Source: a virus
Virus record (IMG/VR): IMGVR_UViG_3300009157_000001
Coordinates: 62,001-126,000 of that record
Reading direction: 5' to 3' (one strand)
Length of the DNA: 64,000 nt
Shown here: in pieces, positions 14,832 to 22,350 of the stretch
Layout of the letters: every line of letters starts with the position of its first letter
How positions within the stretch are numbered: the stretch's first letter is position 1
Notes under the pieces: generated by a model
Database searches by the model: none
Told to the model about the DNA's origin: nothing
The model's input: the letters and a program-made list of their open reading frames with translations, nothing else
Translations under genes and position numbers: made by a program

Positions 14832-15049
14832 AGTCTTCTTATTGATAAACAGTCTTCTATACGAATTATGTTGAGCGGATCTTTGAAATAAAAGAACTGA
14901 TCAGACCCCAGTTTTATTGACATGAAGATCCCCACAAAGGGAGGATTCTCTCCCAAAGAGTTATCTCCAGATTTAAAAACAATAACTTTTTCTCTATCCT
15001 CAATATCCACACCAAATACTGGTTTATAATCAAGACTCTCTTTTTCCAT
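14828..15049 (-). CDS. PVFG-family small protein, copy 4
   Basis: 73 residues with a clean signature ESLDYKPVFGVDIEDREKVI, strands (FVGIFMSIKLGSDQFFYF) and the C-terminal IRIEDCLSIRRL. It starts at ATG 15049, 20 nt inside the upstream member. Confidence 0.75.
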   Translation of the reverse strand: MEKESLDYKPVFGVDIEDREKVIVFKSGDNSLGENPPFVGIFMSIKLGSDQFFYFKDPLNIIRIEDCLSIRRL

Positions 15050-15290
15050 AGACCCAAGATTTACCTATATGATATACACCTATATTTCTTGACCTGTAGA
15101 CTCTTCTGTTATGTGTTCTCATATCTGTAATTACTACAGTTGTTTCAAGTCCCTTTTTATAAATATGATGAATCCTCCCTGTTACGAGACTGACACCATT
15201 TCCCACATGAACAAACTTCACAAAGTCTCCGGGTTCCGCTTCTGCTCCAAATACTGGCTTTCTTTCTAGAGGTTCAAGTACCTCTTCCAT
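15030..15290 (-). CDS. PVFG-family small protein, copy 5
   Basis: 86 residues. Signature EPLERKPVFGAEAEPGDFVK (Ala-Glu in place of Ile-Asp), then VTGRIHHIYKKG, the family's G-x-[I/V] strand pair that looks like an SH3-like turn. The C-terminus is basic (GKSWVYGKRES). Confidence 0.75.
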   Translation of the reverse strand: MEEVLEPLERKPVFGAEAEPGDFVKFVHVGNGVSLVTGRIHHIYKKGLETTVVITDMRTHNRRVYRSRNIGVYHIGKSWVYGKRES

Positions 15291-15510
15291 ATACCCTCCT
15301 TAGTTTTGTGATCCGTGTTTTAGCAAAATGTTTCATACTAGGAAAATCATGAGGATCTATCTCTATTATACCAAACTCAACTCTCAGAAAGTTCCCTCTA
15401 TGAGAAGTTCTGCCGGCATGGCTTAGGTAGATAAACTCTATGACCTCTCCTTTTTCAAAATCCAGCTCAAATACTGGTCTGTTTTCAATAGGATCTTGGA
15501 GCTTATTCAC
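15274..15510 (-). CDS. PVFG-family small protein, copy 6
   Basis: 78 residues. Signature DPIENRPVFELDFEKGEVIE, in which the Gly after Phe is Glu, so that glycine is not absolutely required. C-terminal AKTRITKLRRVYGRGT is basic. Overlaps 17 nt downstream and 8 nt upstream. Confidence 0.75.
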   Translation of the reverse strand: MNKLQDPIENRPVFELDFEKGEVIEFIYLSHAGRTSHRGNFLRVEFGIIEIDPHDFPSMKHFAKTRITKLRRVYGRGT

Positions 15511-15769
15511 TCTCTCTTTTTAAGTTTCTTATTCGAATCTTACTAAATTCATAGAGCCCTCCGGACAAGGCACTTCCTTCTTTTGTACTTACCAGCAAAG
15601 AGGAAGTTTTTACTTCATGTAACAATCCTACCCAAGGATCATAACGACTTCTACCAGCAAAGGTCTCACTAAATGTGATTAACTCTCCCCATTCAAGATC
15701 ACAACCAAATACATCTACTAATTCCAATGGTTCAACATCATCAAATATTCTTACTTGGTGATAATTCAT
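15503..15769 (-). CDS. PVFG-family small protein, copy 7
   Basis: 88 residues and the first of this seven-gene run. Signature EPLELVDVFGCDLEWGELIT begins at residue 13 after an extra N-terminal segment. C-terminal KIRIRNLKRESE. Its start overlaps the upstream membrane-protein stop by 4 nt (ATGA). Confidence 0.7.
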   Translation of the reverse strand: MNYHQVRIFDDVEPLELVDVFGCDLEWGELITFSETFAGRSRYDPWVGLLHEVKTSSLLVSTKEGSALSGGLYEFSKIRIRNLKRESE

Positions 15770-16029
15770 TTTGCTGGAAAAGTAGTCACAGTAATGTTCT
15801 CAGCACAGACTTTCTGCCGGAGTCCAAGCATATTGACAAAATCCACACATCTCTCTGACTGAAAGATAATACTATCTGCAGTATACACATTCTGAGTCTG
15901 GTTATCATAAGCTTCAATCAGATAGAGTGAACTGGACTGATACCCTTTTGTATCCAGTCTTATTGATAATGCTGCTACATATACTACACAGAGTAATGTT
16001 ATGAATCCTATAATCAGTTTTCTTCTCAT
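15766..16029 (-). CDS. Membrane-anchored or exported 87-aa protein
   Basis: MRRKLIIGFITLLCVVYVAA is a signal peptide or signal anchor; the rest is a polar, beta-rich domain with two Cys (ERCVDF; KVCAEN) that could form a disulfide in the periplasm. It precedes the seven PVFG genes in the same transcript and overlaps the first. Function unknown. Confidence 0.7.
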   Translation of the reverse strand: MRRKLIIGFITLLCVVYVAALSIRLDTKGYQSSSLYLIEAYDNQTQNVYTADSIIFQSERCVDFVNMLGLRQKVCAENITVTTFPAK

Positions 16030-16469
16030 ATCTTCTTAGTTTTAAGTTTGTTATTCAGATCTCCCCAAGCTTTTGAGGATTGTTCTCCCCACCAGTATCT
16101 TATCCATCTGTATTTGAGAGGATGAAATAAGGGAAGGAAGAACCTTAAAATTCTCAAAGTTATCATCATCTATGGTTTTTACATTGGTATGAATGAAGCT
16201 GCGTACACTACTACTAGCAGTATTAATAAGACTTTACATTCTTGTAGTCCTAGTCTCCTTTTACCAATGCTATCAAATCTACTTGTAGGCATAGTCGACG
16301 CAGTGTGTTTCAACATGCCGCCTTTGCTTCTTTCGTTGCAATTACTCTCCTTACATTACAAGCCGCCCCTTTAGAAGGCTAGAGATGATTTCATAATCCT
16401 CCAGGGCCGTCCCGCTACACACTTGAAGTTATCTTTGTGTATAGGAGGGACATTCCTTAGAGGTGTTTC
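16030..16469 (-). other. Gene-free spacer with stem-loops
   Basis: 440 nt without a convincing gene on either strand; the only plus-strand frames lack coding character. A strong stem-loop lies at 16409-16451 (gtccc/gggac outside tacaca/tgtgta). The rest has shorter repeats such as ctacttgtag and paired CTACAAG/CTTGTAG elements. It may be an untranslated leader or small RNA between the coiled-coil gene and the membrane-protein/PVFG operon. Confidence 0.4.
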
Positions 16470-16913
16470 TTATTTGAGCTTTGCCAGTTTCTGGGTAAGA
16501 AGAGCCATCCGGTCATCTTTGTCCATCAATTCTGTGTACTCCTTCTTGATGGCAGTAAGCTCCTCAAGTCTTTCTTTGTTCTCAATAATGGCAATCCTGA
16601 GCTGGATATCCTGTTTGTAGTCATCCAGAGAGAATCCATTTATCTTGAACTCAGGCACTGTTGTAAGTTCAAGGATCTGCTGAGATTCATCATAAGCTTT
16701 CTTCCGGGCAAGTACTGATGAGAACATCTTTATGAGCTCCATCACATTTGTCTCAGTCTCAATACTGTTGGAAAACCCATCCAGTTTACCTGAGGTCCTG
16801 TATACCTTGTCCTGAATATGCTTAAGTGCCTCAATCTTCTGATTGACAATCTCAATTCCTGATACAACACTTGTTACAGTCTGTACTCCTGTTTCTTCTT
16901 TTTTCTCTTGCAT
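16470..16913 (-). CDS. Coiled-coil protein (147 aa)
   Basis: Long heptad-rich helices (NQKIEALKHIQDKVYRTSGK; IAIIENKERLEELTAIKKEY) with no cysteine or catalytic motif. A-rich leader with ACCAATAATAATC before the ATG. Good codon regularity suggests strong expression. Possibly a scaffold or partner-binding protein; the name cannot be given. Confidence 0.7.
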   Translation of the reverse strand: MQEKKEETGVQTVTSVVSGIEIVNQKIEALKHIQDKVYRTSGKLDGFSNSIETETNVMELIKMFSSVLARKKAYDESQQILELTTVPEFKINGFSLDDYKQDIQLRIAIIENKERLEELTAIKKEYTELMDKDDRMALLTQKLAKLK

Positions 16914-16939
16914 GATTATTATTGGTTTTAGTTATTGAT

Positions 16940-17191
16940 TTAGAAAATTGTGTATGTTTCTAGTTTTGGTGATTCTTCAAGAAGAGGTGCCCATTTCCCA
17001 CCACTATAGATATATCCTGCACCAGCATCTATACGAAGAGGGTTCTTATCTAGAACTCGTACATCTCTAGATGTTGTAGTAATATTATGAGGACTTACAT
17101 CAAGTACCCTCCCATGTCCATTCATATAATAATGTTTGGTACCTTTTGGGTATCTTCTCTGAGCTTCTTTTATTATCTCTTCTTCAGTCAT
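16940..17191 (-). CDS. YxIF-tail protein 1 (EAQRRYP type)
   Basis: 83 residues: an N-terminal helix EEEIIKEAQRRYPKGTKHYY, a variable middle, a GGKWAPLL strand and the C-terminal tail LETYTIF. It is the last of eight consecutive genes whose products end in E-x-Y-x-I-[F]. The N-terminal helix (EEA-RR-P-GT) is shared with the next three genes, so these four are duplicates; others in the array share only the tail. Function unknown. Confidence 0.75.
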   Translation of the reverse strand: MTEEEIIKEAQRRYPKGTKHYYMNGHGRVLDVSPHNITTTSRDVRVLDKNPLRIDAGAGYIYSGGKWAPLLEESPKLETYTIF

Positions 17192-17193
17192 AA

Positions 17194-17436
17194 TTAGAAT
17201 ATTTTGTATGATTCCACATCAGGGATTATCTTTGCCCATTCTCCATTATTATAGATCCTGGCATTACATCCTGTATTTATTCTAAACCAGAGTTCACTGG
17301 TATTACCTGAACCTTGGCATCTGGTACTATCTATAATCTTACCAAAATACTGCCTGGGATTAAAAGTAGAGATTACAAAAACTCCTGTATTGTATCCTCT
17401 TGCATGTGCTTCCCTTATAAGTTCTTCTTTAGTCAT
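17194..17436 (-). CDS. YxIF-tail protein 2 (EAQRRYP type)
   Basis: 80 residues from ATG 17436, giving MTKEELIREAHARGYNTGVF; a longer frame from 17481 only reads the upstream gene's end out of frame. Ends GEWAKII...VESYKIF. Gap of 2 nt to the next gene and 4 nt to the previous one. Tail codons (TAC AAA ATA TTC) differ from those of other copies. Confidence 0.75.
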   Translation of the reverse strand: MTKEELIREAHARGYNTGVFVISTFNPRQYFGKIIDSTRCQGSGNTSELWFRINTGCNARIYNNGEWAKIIPDVESYKIF

Positions 17437-17440
17437 GATC

Positions 17441-17713
17441 CTAGAATATTTGATATAATTCAAGTTTTGGTAGTTGAGCAACTTCAGAAATCACCGCCCA
17501 TTGTTCTTTGTAATAAATTATCTCTGAGAAGTCATGTCCATTCTTTGTCATATCACCACTGCTTTCCTGAATAGCAGAATCAGTCAAATAAAACCTTTCT
17601 GGATCATATACTGTACATATCCTATCTCTGGCAGGACCAAGATGAACTGGGAAATATTTAGTCCCAGCAGGATATCTCCTTCGGGCTTCTTCAAGTAATT
17701 GCTTTTCATCCAT
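17441..17713 (-). CDS. YxIF-tail protein 3 (EAQRRYP type)
   Basis: 90 residues. MDEKQLLEEARRRYPAGTKY is the shared helix; an EQWAVIS strand precedes the tail LELYQIF (Gln at the x position). 3-nt gap to the upstream member. Confidence 0.75.
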   Translation of the reverse strand: MDEKQLLEEARRRYPAGTKYFPVHLGPARDRICTVYDPERFYLTDSAIQESSGDMTKNGHDFSEIIYYKEQWAVISEVAQLPKLELYQIF

Positions 17714-17716
17714 GAC

Positions 17717-17962
17717 TTAAAAGATTTTGTAAGTTTCTACTTTATCTTTATGACATACTTCAGCCCAAACCCTATTGCGATTACTATAAAGATTTGCAGT
17801 ATCAATAACCCAAACTTCACCGTCCCTATCTATATAGATCCTAGGCTCTCTCTTAGATGTGTATACTGAGGCTGATAATTTTCCACTAACCTGAACTGGT
17901 CTAAATCTGGTTCCTTCTGGAAACCTTCTTCTGGCCTCATCTAATAATTCCTGTTGGTTCAT
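17717..17962 (-). CDS. YxIF-tail protein 4 (EAQRRYP type)
   Basis: 81 residues. MNQQELLDEARRRFPEGTRF, then a beta-rich middle and VWAEVCHKDKVETYKIF. Tail codons TAC AAA ATC TTT. The preserved helix, W-A strand and tail with diverged middles indicate selection on the ends. Confidence 0.75.
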   Translation of the reverse strand: MNQQELLDEARRRFPEGTRFRPVQVSGKLSASVYTSKREPRIYIDRDGEVWVIDTANLYSNRNRVWAEVCHKDKVETYKIF

Positions 17963-17965
17963 AGT

Positions 17966-18286
17966 CTAAAAGATTTGATAGTTTTCTAATGGGGAAGAGA
18001 TGTCTTGACTATCAGGTCTTGGTACTAACTTATTAGCTCTTATACAGAGCTCTAACCAGTACTTCTCTGAAACAGAAGCCAAGGTGATTTTTCTTTCCCC
18101 ATAGTAAGGGGTACTTTTCTCAAAACAAAAGTCCTCTCCACCTCTCATATTGCTTAGGCAGTATGAGTCTTCAAATCTGTTACGACCATCATGAGAACCA
18201 GAAAATCGAGTGATTGTATAAGTGGGATCTGTTTCATGATTTATCCTATAAAACTCTCCTTTGATACAGTCTTTTGCATTTATCAT
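17966..18286 (-). CDS. YxIF-tail protein 5 (distinct body)
   Basis: 106 residues with a different body: MINAKDCIKGEFYRINHETD, a beta-rich middle with Cys, a helix (VSEKYWLELCIRANKLV) and the tail LENYQIF. Its layout resembles the last member, 18891-19187 (a K-G-[E/K]-[F/V]-Y opening and a W/R-LE-C-R-A helix), so these two form a second body type. Confidence 0.75.
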   Translation of the reverse strand: MINAKDCIKGEFYRINHETDPTYTITRFSGSHDGRNRFEDSYCLSNMRGGEDFCFEKSTPYYGERKITLASVSEKYWLELCIRANKLVPRPDSQDISSPLENYQIF

Positions 18287-18288
18287 GA

Positions 18289-18531
18289 TTAAAAGATTTT
18301 ATAGGTTTCCATATGAATTTCTTGTGTTTCCTGAACCAGGATAAAATTATCAGGGTCCCATCCCATACTGCTGCCCACTTCTTCTCTTGTTCCTAGTACA
18401 CATATCCTCACATTACCTATGTCCTCCTGATCATAAAGAACTCCATATATATTTCCCCTAAGCATACCTCTATCCGACCTATCCGGTCCTTTGTGTCTTT
18501 TTATTACATCTCCTTTTTTGAATAGTCTCAT
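18289..18531 (-). CDS. YxIF-tail protein 6 (FKKGD type)
   Basis: 80 residues. MRLFKKGDVIKRHKGP then RGMLRGNIYGVLYDQ, an SH3-like barrel pattern, ending HMETYKIF. Shares FKKGD...GM-x-G-x-x-Y with the neighbour 18535-18783, making a third body type. Confidence 0.75.
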   Translation of the reverse strand: MRLFKKGDVIKRHKGPDRSDRGMLRGNIYGVLYDQEDIGNVRICVLGTREEVGSSMGWDPDNFILVQETQEIHMETYKIF

Positions 18532-18534
18532 GGT

Positions 18535-18783
18535 TTAGAATATTTTGTAGGTTTCCAAACAATTATACTTAGATTCTAGCTCAAAGTAAGATGCTTCCCA
18601 GCTGCCATTAGCTCTTCCTGTATTTATAATAGGAATCCCTGTAAGATCTTCTACTATTACATCACTAGCTGATATTTGGTCGAATCTCACAATATAAGTA
18701 ACTCCTATAAACATTCCTTTTGAAGGATTAACATGACCCTGATGAACCCTAACAATACGATCTCCTTTCTTGAATATTGACAT
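18535..18783 (-). CDS. YxIF-tail protein 7 (FKKGD type)
   Basis: 82 residues. MSIFKKGDRIVRVHQG, then SKGMFIGVTYIVRFDQ, and ends LETYKIF. First of the seven tightly spaced genes (2-4 nt gaps). A hairpin-bearing spacer of 107 nt separates it from the eighth member. Confidence 0.75.
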   Translation of the reverse strand: MSIFKKGDRIVRVHQGHVNPSKGMFIGVTYIVRFDQISASDVIVEDLTGIPIINTGRANGSWEASYFELESKYNCLETYKIF

Positions 18784-18890
18784 AGTTCTTTGTTTTTAGT
18801 AAATAAAAGATAAAGTTCCGGGAGTGGTTTAAACTCTTCAACCAGACTCACACTGGTCCCGGATCTTCTGCATAGGCATCTGTAATTTCT
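18784..18890 (-). promoter_or_regulatory. Stem-loop spacer ahead of the seven-gene YxIF array
   Basis: TCCGGGA (18817-18823) and TCCCGGA (18857-18863) form a 7-bp outer stem with an inner ACCAG/CTGG hairpin; a U-rich run follows on the minus strand. It could be a terminator or attenuator for the upstream gene, or a leader RNA for the array. Confidence 0.5.
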
Positions 18891-19187
18891 TTATATTGTG
18901 TACCTTTCTAATGACTCTACTGGATCAATAAATCTCCCAGCTCTTTCACATATTTCCAGTCTTTCAATTTCTCCCGGGGTAGCAAGTCTTATGGTAGTTA
19001 CCTGATTTGGAGAACTTGATCCTTTTGTAGTAAAATCAGTAAACCGACCTGAAAGAGTTATACGTAAAAAAGTATCTTTATCTGGTGGGATGAATCTACT
19101 TATATATCCTTTCTTACCATTACCAAGATCAACATAAGGTATCTGATAATACACTTTTCCTGGTATTAGCTTATTATATGGGATCAT
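18891..19187 (-). CDS. YxIF-tail protein 8 (tail lacks final Phe)
   Basis: 98 residues. MIPYNKLIPGKVYYQIPYVD opening, a helix ERLEICERAGRFIDPVE, and the end LERYTI directly followed by TAA, so the terminal Phe of the other seven is missing. Body type resembles member 5. It overlaps the upstream Cys-rich gene by 4 nt. Confidence 0.7.
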   Translation of the reverse strand: MIPYNKLIPGKVYYQIPYVDLGNGKKGYISRFIPPDKDTFLRITLSGRFTDFTTKGSSSPNQVTTIRLATPGEIERLEICERAGRFIDPVESLERYTI

Positions 19188-19450
19188 ATCTCATCTTGTT
19201 TTGGACAGAAACATCCTTCCTCACATCCTATCTCCCGGCATCTCCAAATACCTCCATCCTGTCTCTTTGCTACAAGAAGGATAGCTCCATGTATCTTACA
19301 AGCAGGATACTCTCCCGGGGCCAAAGGGAAGTACTGATTGAATACTTTCCCTTCAGTTACTGATCTTACCCCTATAAATCCAGGTTGGTACTTGTACCCA
19401 GGGGTTTGTTCTATATCCATAAGTACCCGAGACTTAATTGATTCTTCCAT
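19184..19450 (-). CDS. Cys-rich 88-aa protein
   Basis: The C-terminal half has ACKIHG, IWRCREIGCEEGCFCPK: five Cys plus a His within 45 residues, likely a zinc site. The N-terminal half is beta-rich (YQPGFIGVRSVTEGKVFNQY). First coding unit after the structured spacer 19451-19777. Function unknown. Confidence 0.65.
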   Translation of the reverse strand: MEESIKSRVLMDIEQTPGYKYQPGFIGVRSVTEGKVFNQYFPLAPGEYPACKIHGAILLVAKRQDGGIWRCREIGCEEGCFCPKQDEI

Positions 19451-19777
19451 ACTACCAGTTTTTTAAATAAGTAAATATACTCTTCCCAAATGCAGTTGCG
19501 GATCAGAAGTAAATCTTCACCGGCAGAGGCATTTGGTAATGAACCCTTTATCCTTCTGACCAGGATTTCCGGTTAGCCCTGGACCCTTGGTACGCCCAAC
19601 AGTCTATGTTGAACCCCTTACCTAAGACAAGATGGGAAGAGCAATTTCCTTATGATAGTCTGACTTCCACAGACAGCAGGCCTTAGTATCCTGGTATCAT
19701 AAATAAGTTTTGGCAGCCAGGTCAGGACTGGTGCTTCCTGGATGACCTCTCAACAATGAGGATACTGCCAATATTTT
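19451..19777 (-). ncRNA. Gene-free structured spacer
   Basis: 327 nt with no reading frame of coding character. Paired elements include CCAAATGC (19486-19493) with GCATTTGG (19529-19536), ccagg/cctgg (19560-19582), caaca/tgttg (19597-19611) and ttggcag (19710-19716) with ctgccaa (19765-19771). No tRNA T-loop was found. A structured RNA is plausible; its strand is assumed from the flanking genes. Confidence 0.45.
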
Positions 19778-20203
19778 TTAACTATTAAGCCATCTTGTGT
19801 AACTGATGGATAAGAACCTCTCTGTTATTAATCTGGCAGTACTCTCCTCTTTAAAGTAGCAGCCACCCGGACGGCAAGAACCGTCACGATCGCAATACAC
19901 AGCATACAGTACCCAGCCAGAGGCAGTTTTTCTAAACCAAGGATAATACTTGGGAGTATTATCAGTAAAATCTGCCTTCCAGATCCTGTAACCATTATCC
20001 AGATAGTTGGCAGCTTTTATAATAGCTCTGATCTCCTCATCAGGTGAAGGTGAAACTTTTGGTTTCTCTTTCAGGATCTTAACTGCACTTTTATAAGAGA
20101 TGAGACTATCCATTCCTTTATCATCCTTCTCAATTATCTTTCTGAGTGCTAGAGCTTCTGCATCCAGAGCATCCATACGTTTTAGTGTTTCTTTTCTGTT
20201 CAT
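19778..20203 (-). CDS. Hypothetical 141-aa protein
   Basis: N-terminal coiled coil (RMDALDAEALALRKIIEKDD), then a beta-rich domain with WKADFTDNTPKYYPWF and YCDRDGSCRPGGCYF. The latter half (a W-Y-P-W-F pattern, then a Cys pair, then TARLITERFLSIY) resembles small uncharacterised phage and mobile-element proteins. Function unknown. Confidence 0.65.
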   Translation of the reverse strand: MNRKETLKRMDALDAEALALRKIIEKDDKGMDSLISYKSAVKILKEKPKVSPSPDEEIRAIIKAANYLDNGYRIWKADFTDNTPKYYPWFRKTASGWVLYAVYCDRDGSCRPGGCYFKEESTARLITERFLSISYTRWLNS

Positions 20204-20216
20204 GTCTTATGGGTTT

Positions 20217-20789
20217 TTAAATGAGATTTAGTTTATCTATAGCACTCTTCATATCATTATCTGTGAGTCCTGTCTCACTACTGGTTTTTATAAACCAAGG
20301 AGCCTGCTCTAAGAGCATATCTGCATCATCATCCAAAATAATATAAACAAAGTCCTTTCCTAGTTTATTTGAGAACATCTTCTTGAATGATTGATCTTCT
20401 TTAAATTCCTTATAAAGATGATCTAATTCCGGATTAGCATGCCAAGGGTAGACCAAATGTCTATCTATCCAGTGTTTTATCTCAACTCCCCGGGGAATAG
20501 GTAAAGAGCTTCCTTTCTTAGTCTCTGTATACCCATGGACTGTGATTCCTATAATCTCATCCCAAAGATCCTGAGGGAAACCGTGTTTGTCAAACTGCTC
20601 TTTCATAAGAGTGGAGTCACTGCACCGCCAGGAGGATGATACCACAATCTTGGCACCGGTCTGCTGGATTATATATTTTAACCTTTCCATACACAAGACA
20701 TCAAACATATTGTAGGGAGGAATATTGACTACTCCATCTATGTCCAAGAATATGATCTTTGCAGGGAGTCCTCCGGTTATTGTTTTCAT
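20217..20789 (-). CDS. HAD-like phosphatase (phage SAK-HAD type)
   Basis: 190 residues with all HAD landmarks: FLDIDGVVN (nucleophile Asp16, acid Asp18), VVSSSWR (about 49-55), and ILDDDAD (about 151-157) followed by IKTSSETGLT. The order matches the 'Swiss-army-knife' HAD domains found in phages and RNA-repair proteins, which dephosphorylate nucleotides or nucleic-acid ends. The substrate cannot be read from sequence. A 13-nt gap to the gene downstream suggests one operon. Confidence 0.8.
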   Translation of the reverse strand: MKTITGGLPAKIIFLDIDGVVNIPPYNMFDVLCMERLKYIIQQTGAKIVVSSSWRCSDSTLMKEQFDKHGFPQDLWDEIIGITVHGYTETKKGSSLPIPRGVEIKHWIDRHLVYPWHANPELDHLYKEFKEDQSFKKMFSNKLGKDFVYIILDDDADMLLEQAPWFIKTSSETGLTDNDMKSAIDKLNLI

Positions 20790-20807
20790 GACCTTGGTAT
20801 TTGTAAT

Positions 20808-21029
20808 TTAATGATTTACAGGAATTATACCTCTGGGAAAGTAATGAAGGGAAGCTTCTACTCTTTCTTCTGAGTAATCAGTACCAAACTGCCCTCCAAA
20901 ATACTCAAATGCGAGTTTTCTTCCTTCCTCATAGTCCTTACACTGAATAGAAGCAATACAGTCTTTATCAAAGGTTTTGCCATTTACAGAATGAGTATGG
21001 ATTTGTCCAAAGCTTATGTATAGTTTCAT
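20808..21029 (-). CDS. Hypothetical 73-aa phage protein
   Basis: Pattern MKLYISFGQIHTHSVNGKTF, then DYEEGRKLAFEYFGGQFGTD and a YFPRG end. This type recurs in many unrelated phages as a short conserved protein of unknown role. Overlaps the PVFG gene upstream by 4 nt. Confidence 0.65.
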   Translation of the reverse strand: MKLYISFGQIHTHSVNGKTFDKDCIASIQCKDYEEGRKLAFEYFGGQFGTDYSEERVEASLHYFPRGIIPVNH

Positions 21030-21259
21030 GGTCTGATAATTTTAAATTGGGTTATGTGTCTCTTTATGTATACAGTTATCCCTTCATCTGATGTATCCAG
21101 GCCTATATAGAAAGAAGTATTCTTGTCCAGTTGACCCGAAACAACCTGGTCATTATAACAAAACTGTACATATCTTGGAGGTTCCCAGTCTATTCCAAAT
21201 ACCGGACGATCTTCCAGGACCTCAGCATGTTTCTTTTTACCCCAGAAATCCTCATCCAT
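21026..21259 (-). CDS. PVFG-family small protein, copy 8
   Basis: 77 residues. VLEDRPVFGIDWEPPRYVQF, then QVVSGQLDKNTSFYIGLD and the classic end IKRHITQFKIIRP. A textbook member; it shows the body V-x-G-x-[I/L] followed by an aromatic strand. Starts 8 nt inside the preceding gene. Confidence 0.8.
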   Translation of the reverse strand: MDEDFWGKKKHAEVLEDRPVFGIDWEPPRYVQFCYNDQVVSGQLDKNTSFYIGLDTSDEGITVYIKRHITQFKIIRP

Positions 21260-21452
21260 AAGAACCTACCATATCAAGTCTCAGATTGCCTTGTACTATG
21301 GTTTCTTCCGGACTCTGTCCTTTAAGAGCACTGGGATATAAATACACGGATTCTACTCCAAGTAATTGGACAGAACAGTACCGGGTTCCAAACTTACAAT
21401 CTTTGTACATCTTCCCATTTGGGGCTATGTAGTACTTAGTTGGTTGGTTCAT
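21252..21452 (-). CDS. Hypothetical 66-aa protein
   Basis: Not recognised. Short, Tyr- and Gly-containing, two Cys (KDCKFGTRYCSV). Placed between two PVFG members with 4- and 8-nt overlaps, so co-translated with them; it lacks their signature. Confidence 0.6.
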   Translation of the reverse strand: MNQPTKYYIAPNGKMYKDCKFGTRYCSVQLLGVESVYLYPSALKGQSPEETIVQGNLRLDMVGSYG

Positions 21453-21700
21453 GATCTTAGTATTTTAAAGTTGGTTATATGGTCTATATCAAACACCATC
21501 AGTCTTTTTTGATCTCTAACAAAACTATGATCTGTCACAAAAATGTACAAGTACTTTTGTGTCTTGTTGAAACCATTTATCTGTCCTGAAACAAATCTCT
21601 GATCGTGATAAAGATAAGTAAAAGCAACTTTCTCAGCTATCTGAATATCAATTCCAAATACAGGATCTTTGTCCAGAGGTTCCTTTTTCATCTTCTCCAA
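21449..21700 (-). CDS. PVFG-family small protein, copy 9
   Basis: 83 residues. EPLDKDPVFGIDIQIAEKVA, then RFVSGQINGFNKTQKYLYIF, and the end IDHITNFKILRS. Closest in body to copy 8 (same VSGQ turn and H-I-T-x-F-K-I end), so these are recent relatives. Confidence 0.8.
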   Translation of the reverse strand: MEKMKKEPLDKDPVFGIDIQIAEKVAFTYLYHDQRFVSGQINGFNKTQKYLYIFVTDHSFVRDQKRLMVFDIDHITNFKILRS

Positions 21701-21894
21701 ACTTCAAAATCAGAAACTATAGTAGCAGAACAACTTATAAGAGGACTTGCTGTATGTAGATACATATCTTTTTCATGATAATATTGAAAGGTTGCCTCAC
21801 AGTATCCATGTCCTTTGATACGAAAGTTTATGAGTTCTCCTCTTTCAGCATCTATTCCGAATATAGATCTTTCCTCTAGTGGTTCCTTCTCCAT
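21688..21894 (-). CDS. PVFG-family small protein, copy 10
   Basis: 68 residues. EPLEERSIFGIDAERGELIN signature, aromatic strand (ATFQYYHEKDMYLH) and the end VSDFEVWRR. The shortest member. Overlaps copy 9 by 13 nt and the upstream membrane-anchored gene by 19 nt. Confidence 0.75.
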   Translation of the reverse strand: MEKEPLEERSIFGIDAERGELINFRIKGHGYCEATFQYYHEKDMYLHTASPLISCSATIVSDFEVWRR

Positions 21895-22325
21895 CTTTGA
21901 GACAGCATCTTCTTAATTCGGGGCTCCAAAGAATTCCTGATTGCTTTTGCAATCAAAGTTCGGATGTCTCTATTCTGAGCCCTTGAGTAAAGTCTGTCTA
22001 CTGCATTAGCTATTTGCCGGGCAGATAAATTCTTTCTCTTGAGTATCTCTACCGGGTGGGTAATTTTGCCATAGTCTTGGTTCTTTAGTTTAAACCTCAA
22101 ATATAAAGTATCACCTGACATGTGAGCAACCATCAGATCAGGGTTCTTGGAATTCTTACTGATCTCAGGAAACTCTTCTGGTAGATCTATTATATAGGTT
22201 GAATCGGTTACCTGGTTGTAGATCTTACCATTGGAATTCCACTCTCTATGCTCATATCCTGTCAAGTAACTTAGTATAATAACAAGCATAACACATGTGG
22301 ATAAAAAGACATAAGGGATTTTCAT
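21876..22325 (-). CDS. Membrane-anchored 149-aa protein
   Basis: Hydrophobic N-terminus (YVFLSTCVMLVIILSYLTGY) acts as signal anchor; the following ~125 residues are soluble, with a beta-rich middle and a basic C-terminus (IKKMLSQRWRRNH). Leader TCTAACTCTAAAAACCAAC before the ATG. As at 15.8 kb, a membrane-anchored gene heads a run of PVFG genes, a repeated arrangement. Confidence 0.65.
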   Translation of the reverse strand: MKIPYVFLSTCVMLVIILSYLTGYEHREWNSNGKIYNQVTDSTYIIDLPEEFPEISKNSKNPDLMVAHMSGDTLYLRFKLKNQDYGKITHPVEILKRKNLSARQIANAVDRLYSRAQNRDIRTLIAKAIRNSLEPRIKKMLSQRWRRNH

Positions 22326-22350
22326 AGTGAGTTGGTTTTTAGAGTTAGAC

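Noticed and set aside
16189-16374. Plus-strand 61-codon frame in the 16.0-16.5 kb spacer
   Set aside because: Leu/Ser-rich with no coding signature and opposite to the surrounding transcription.
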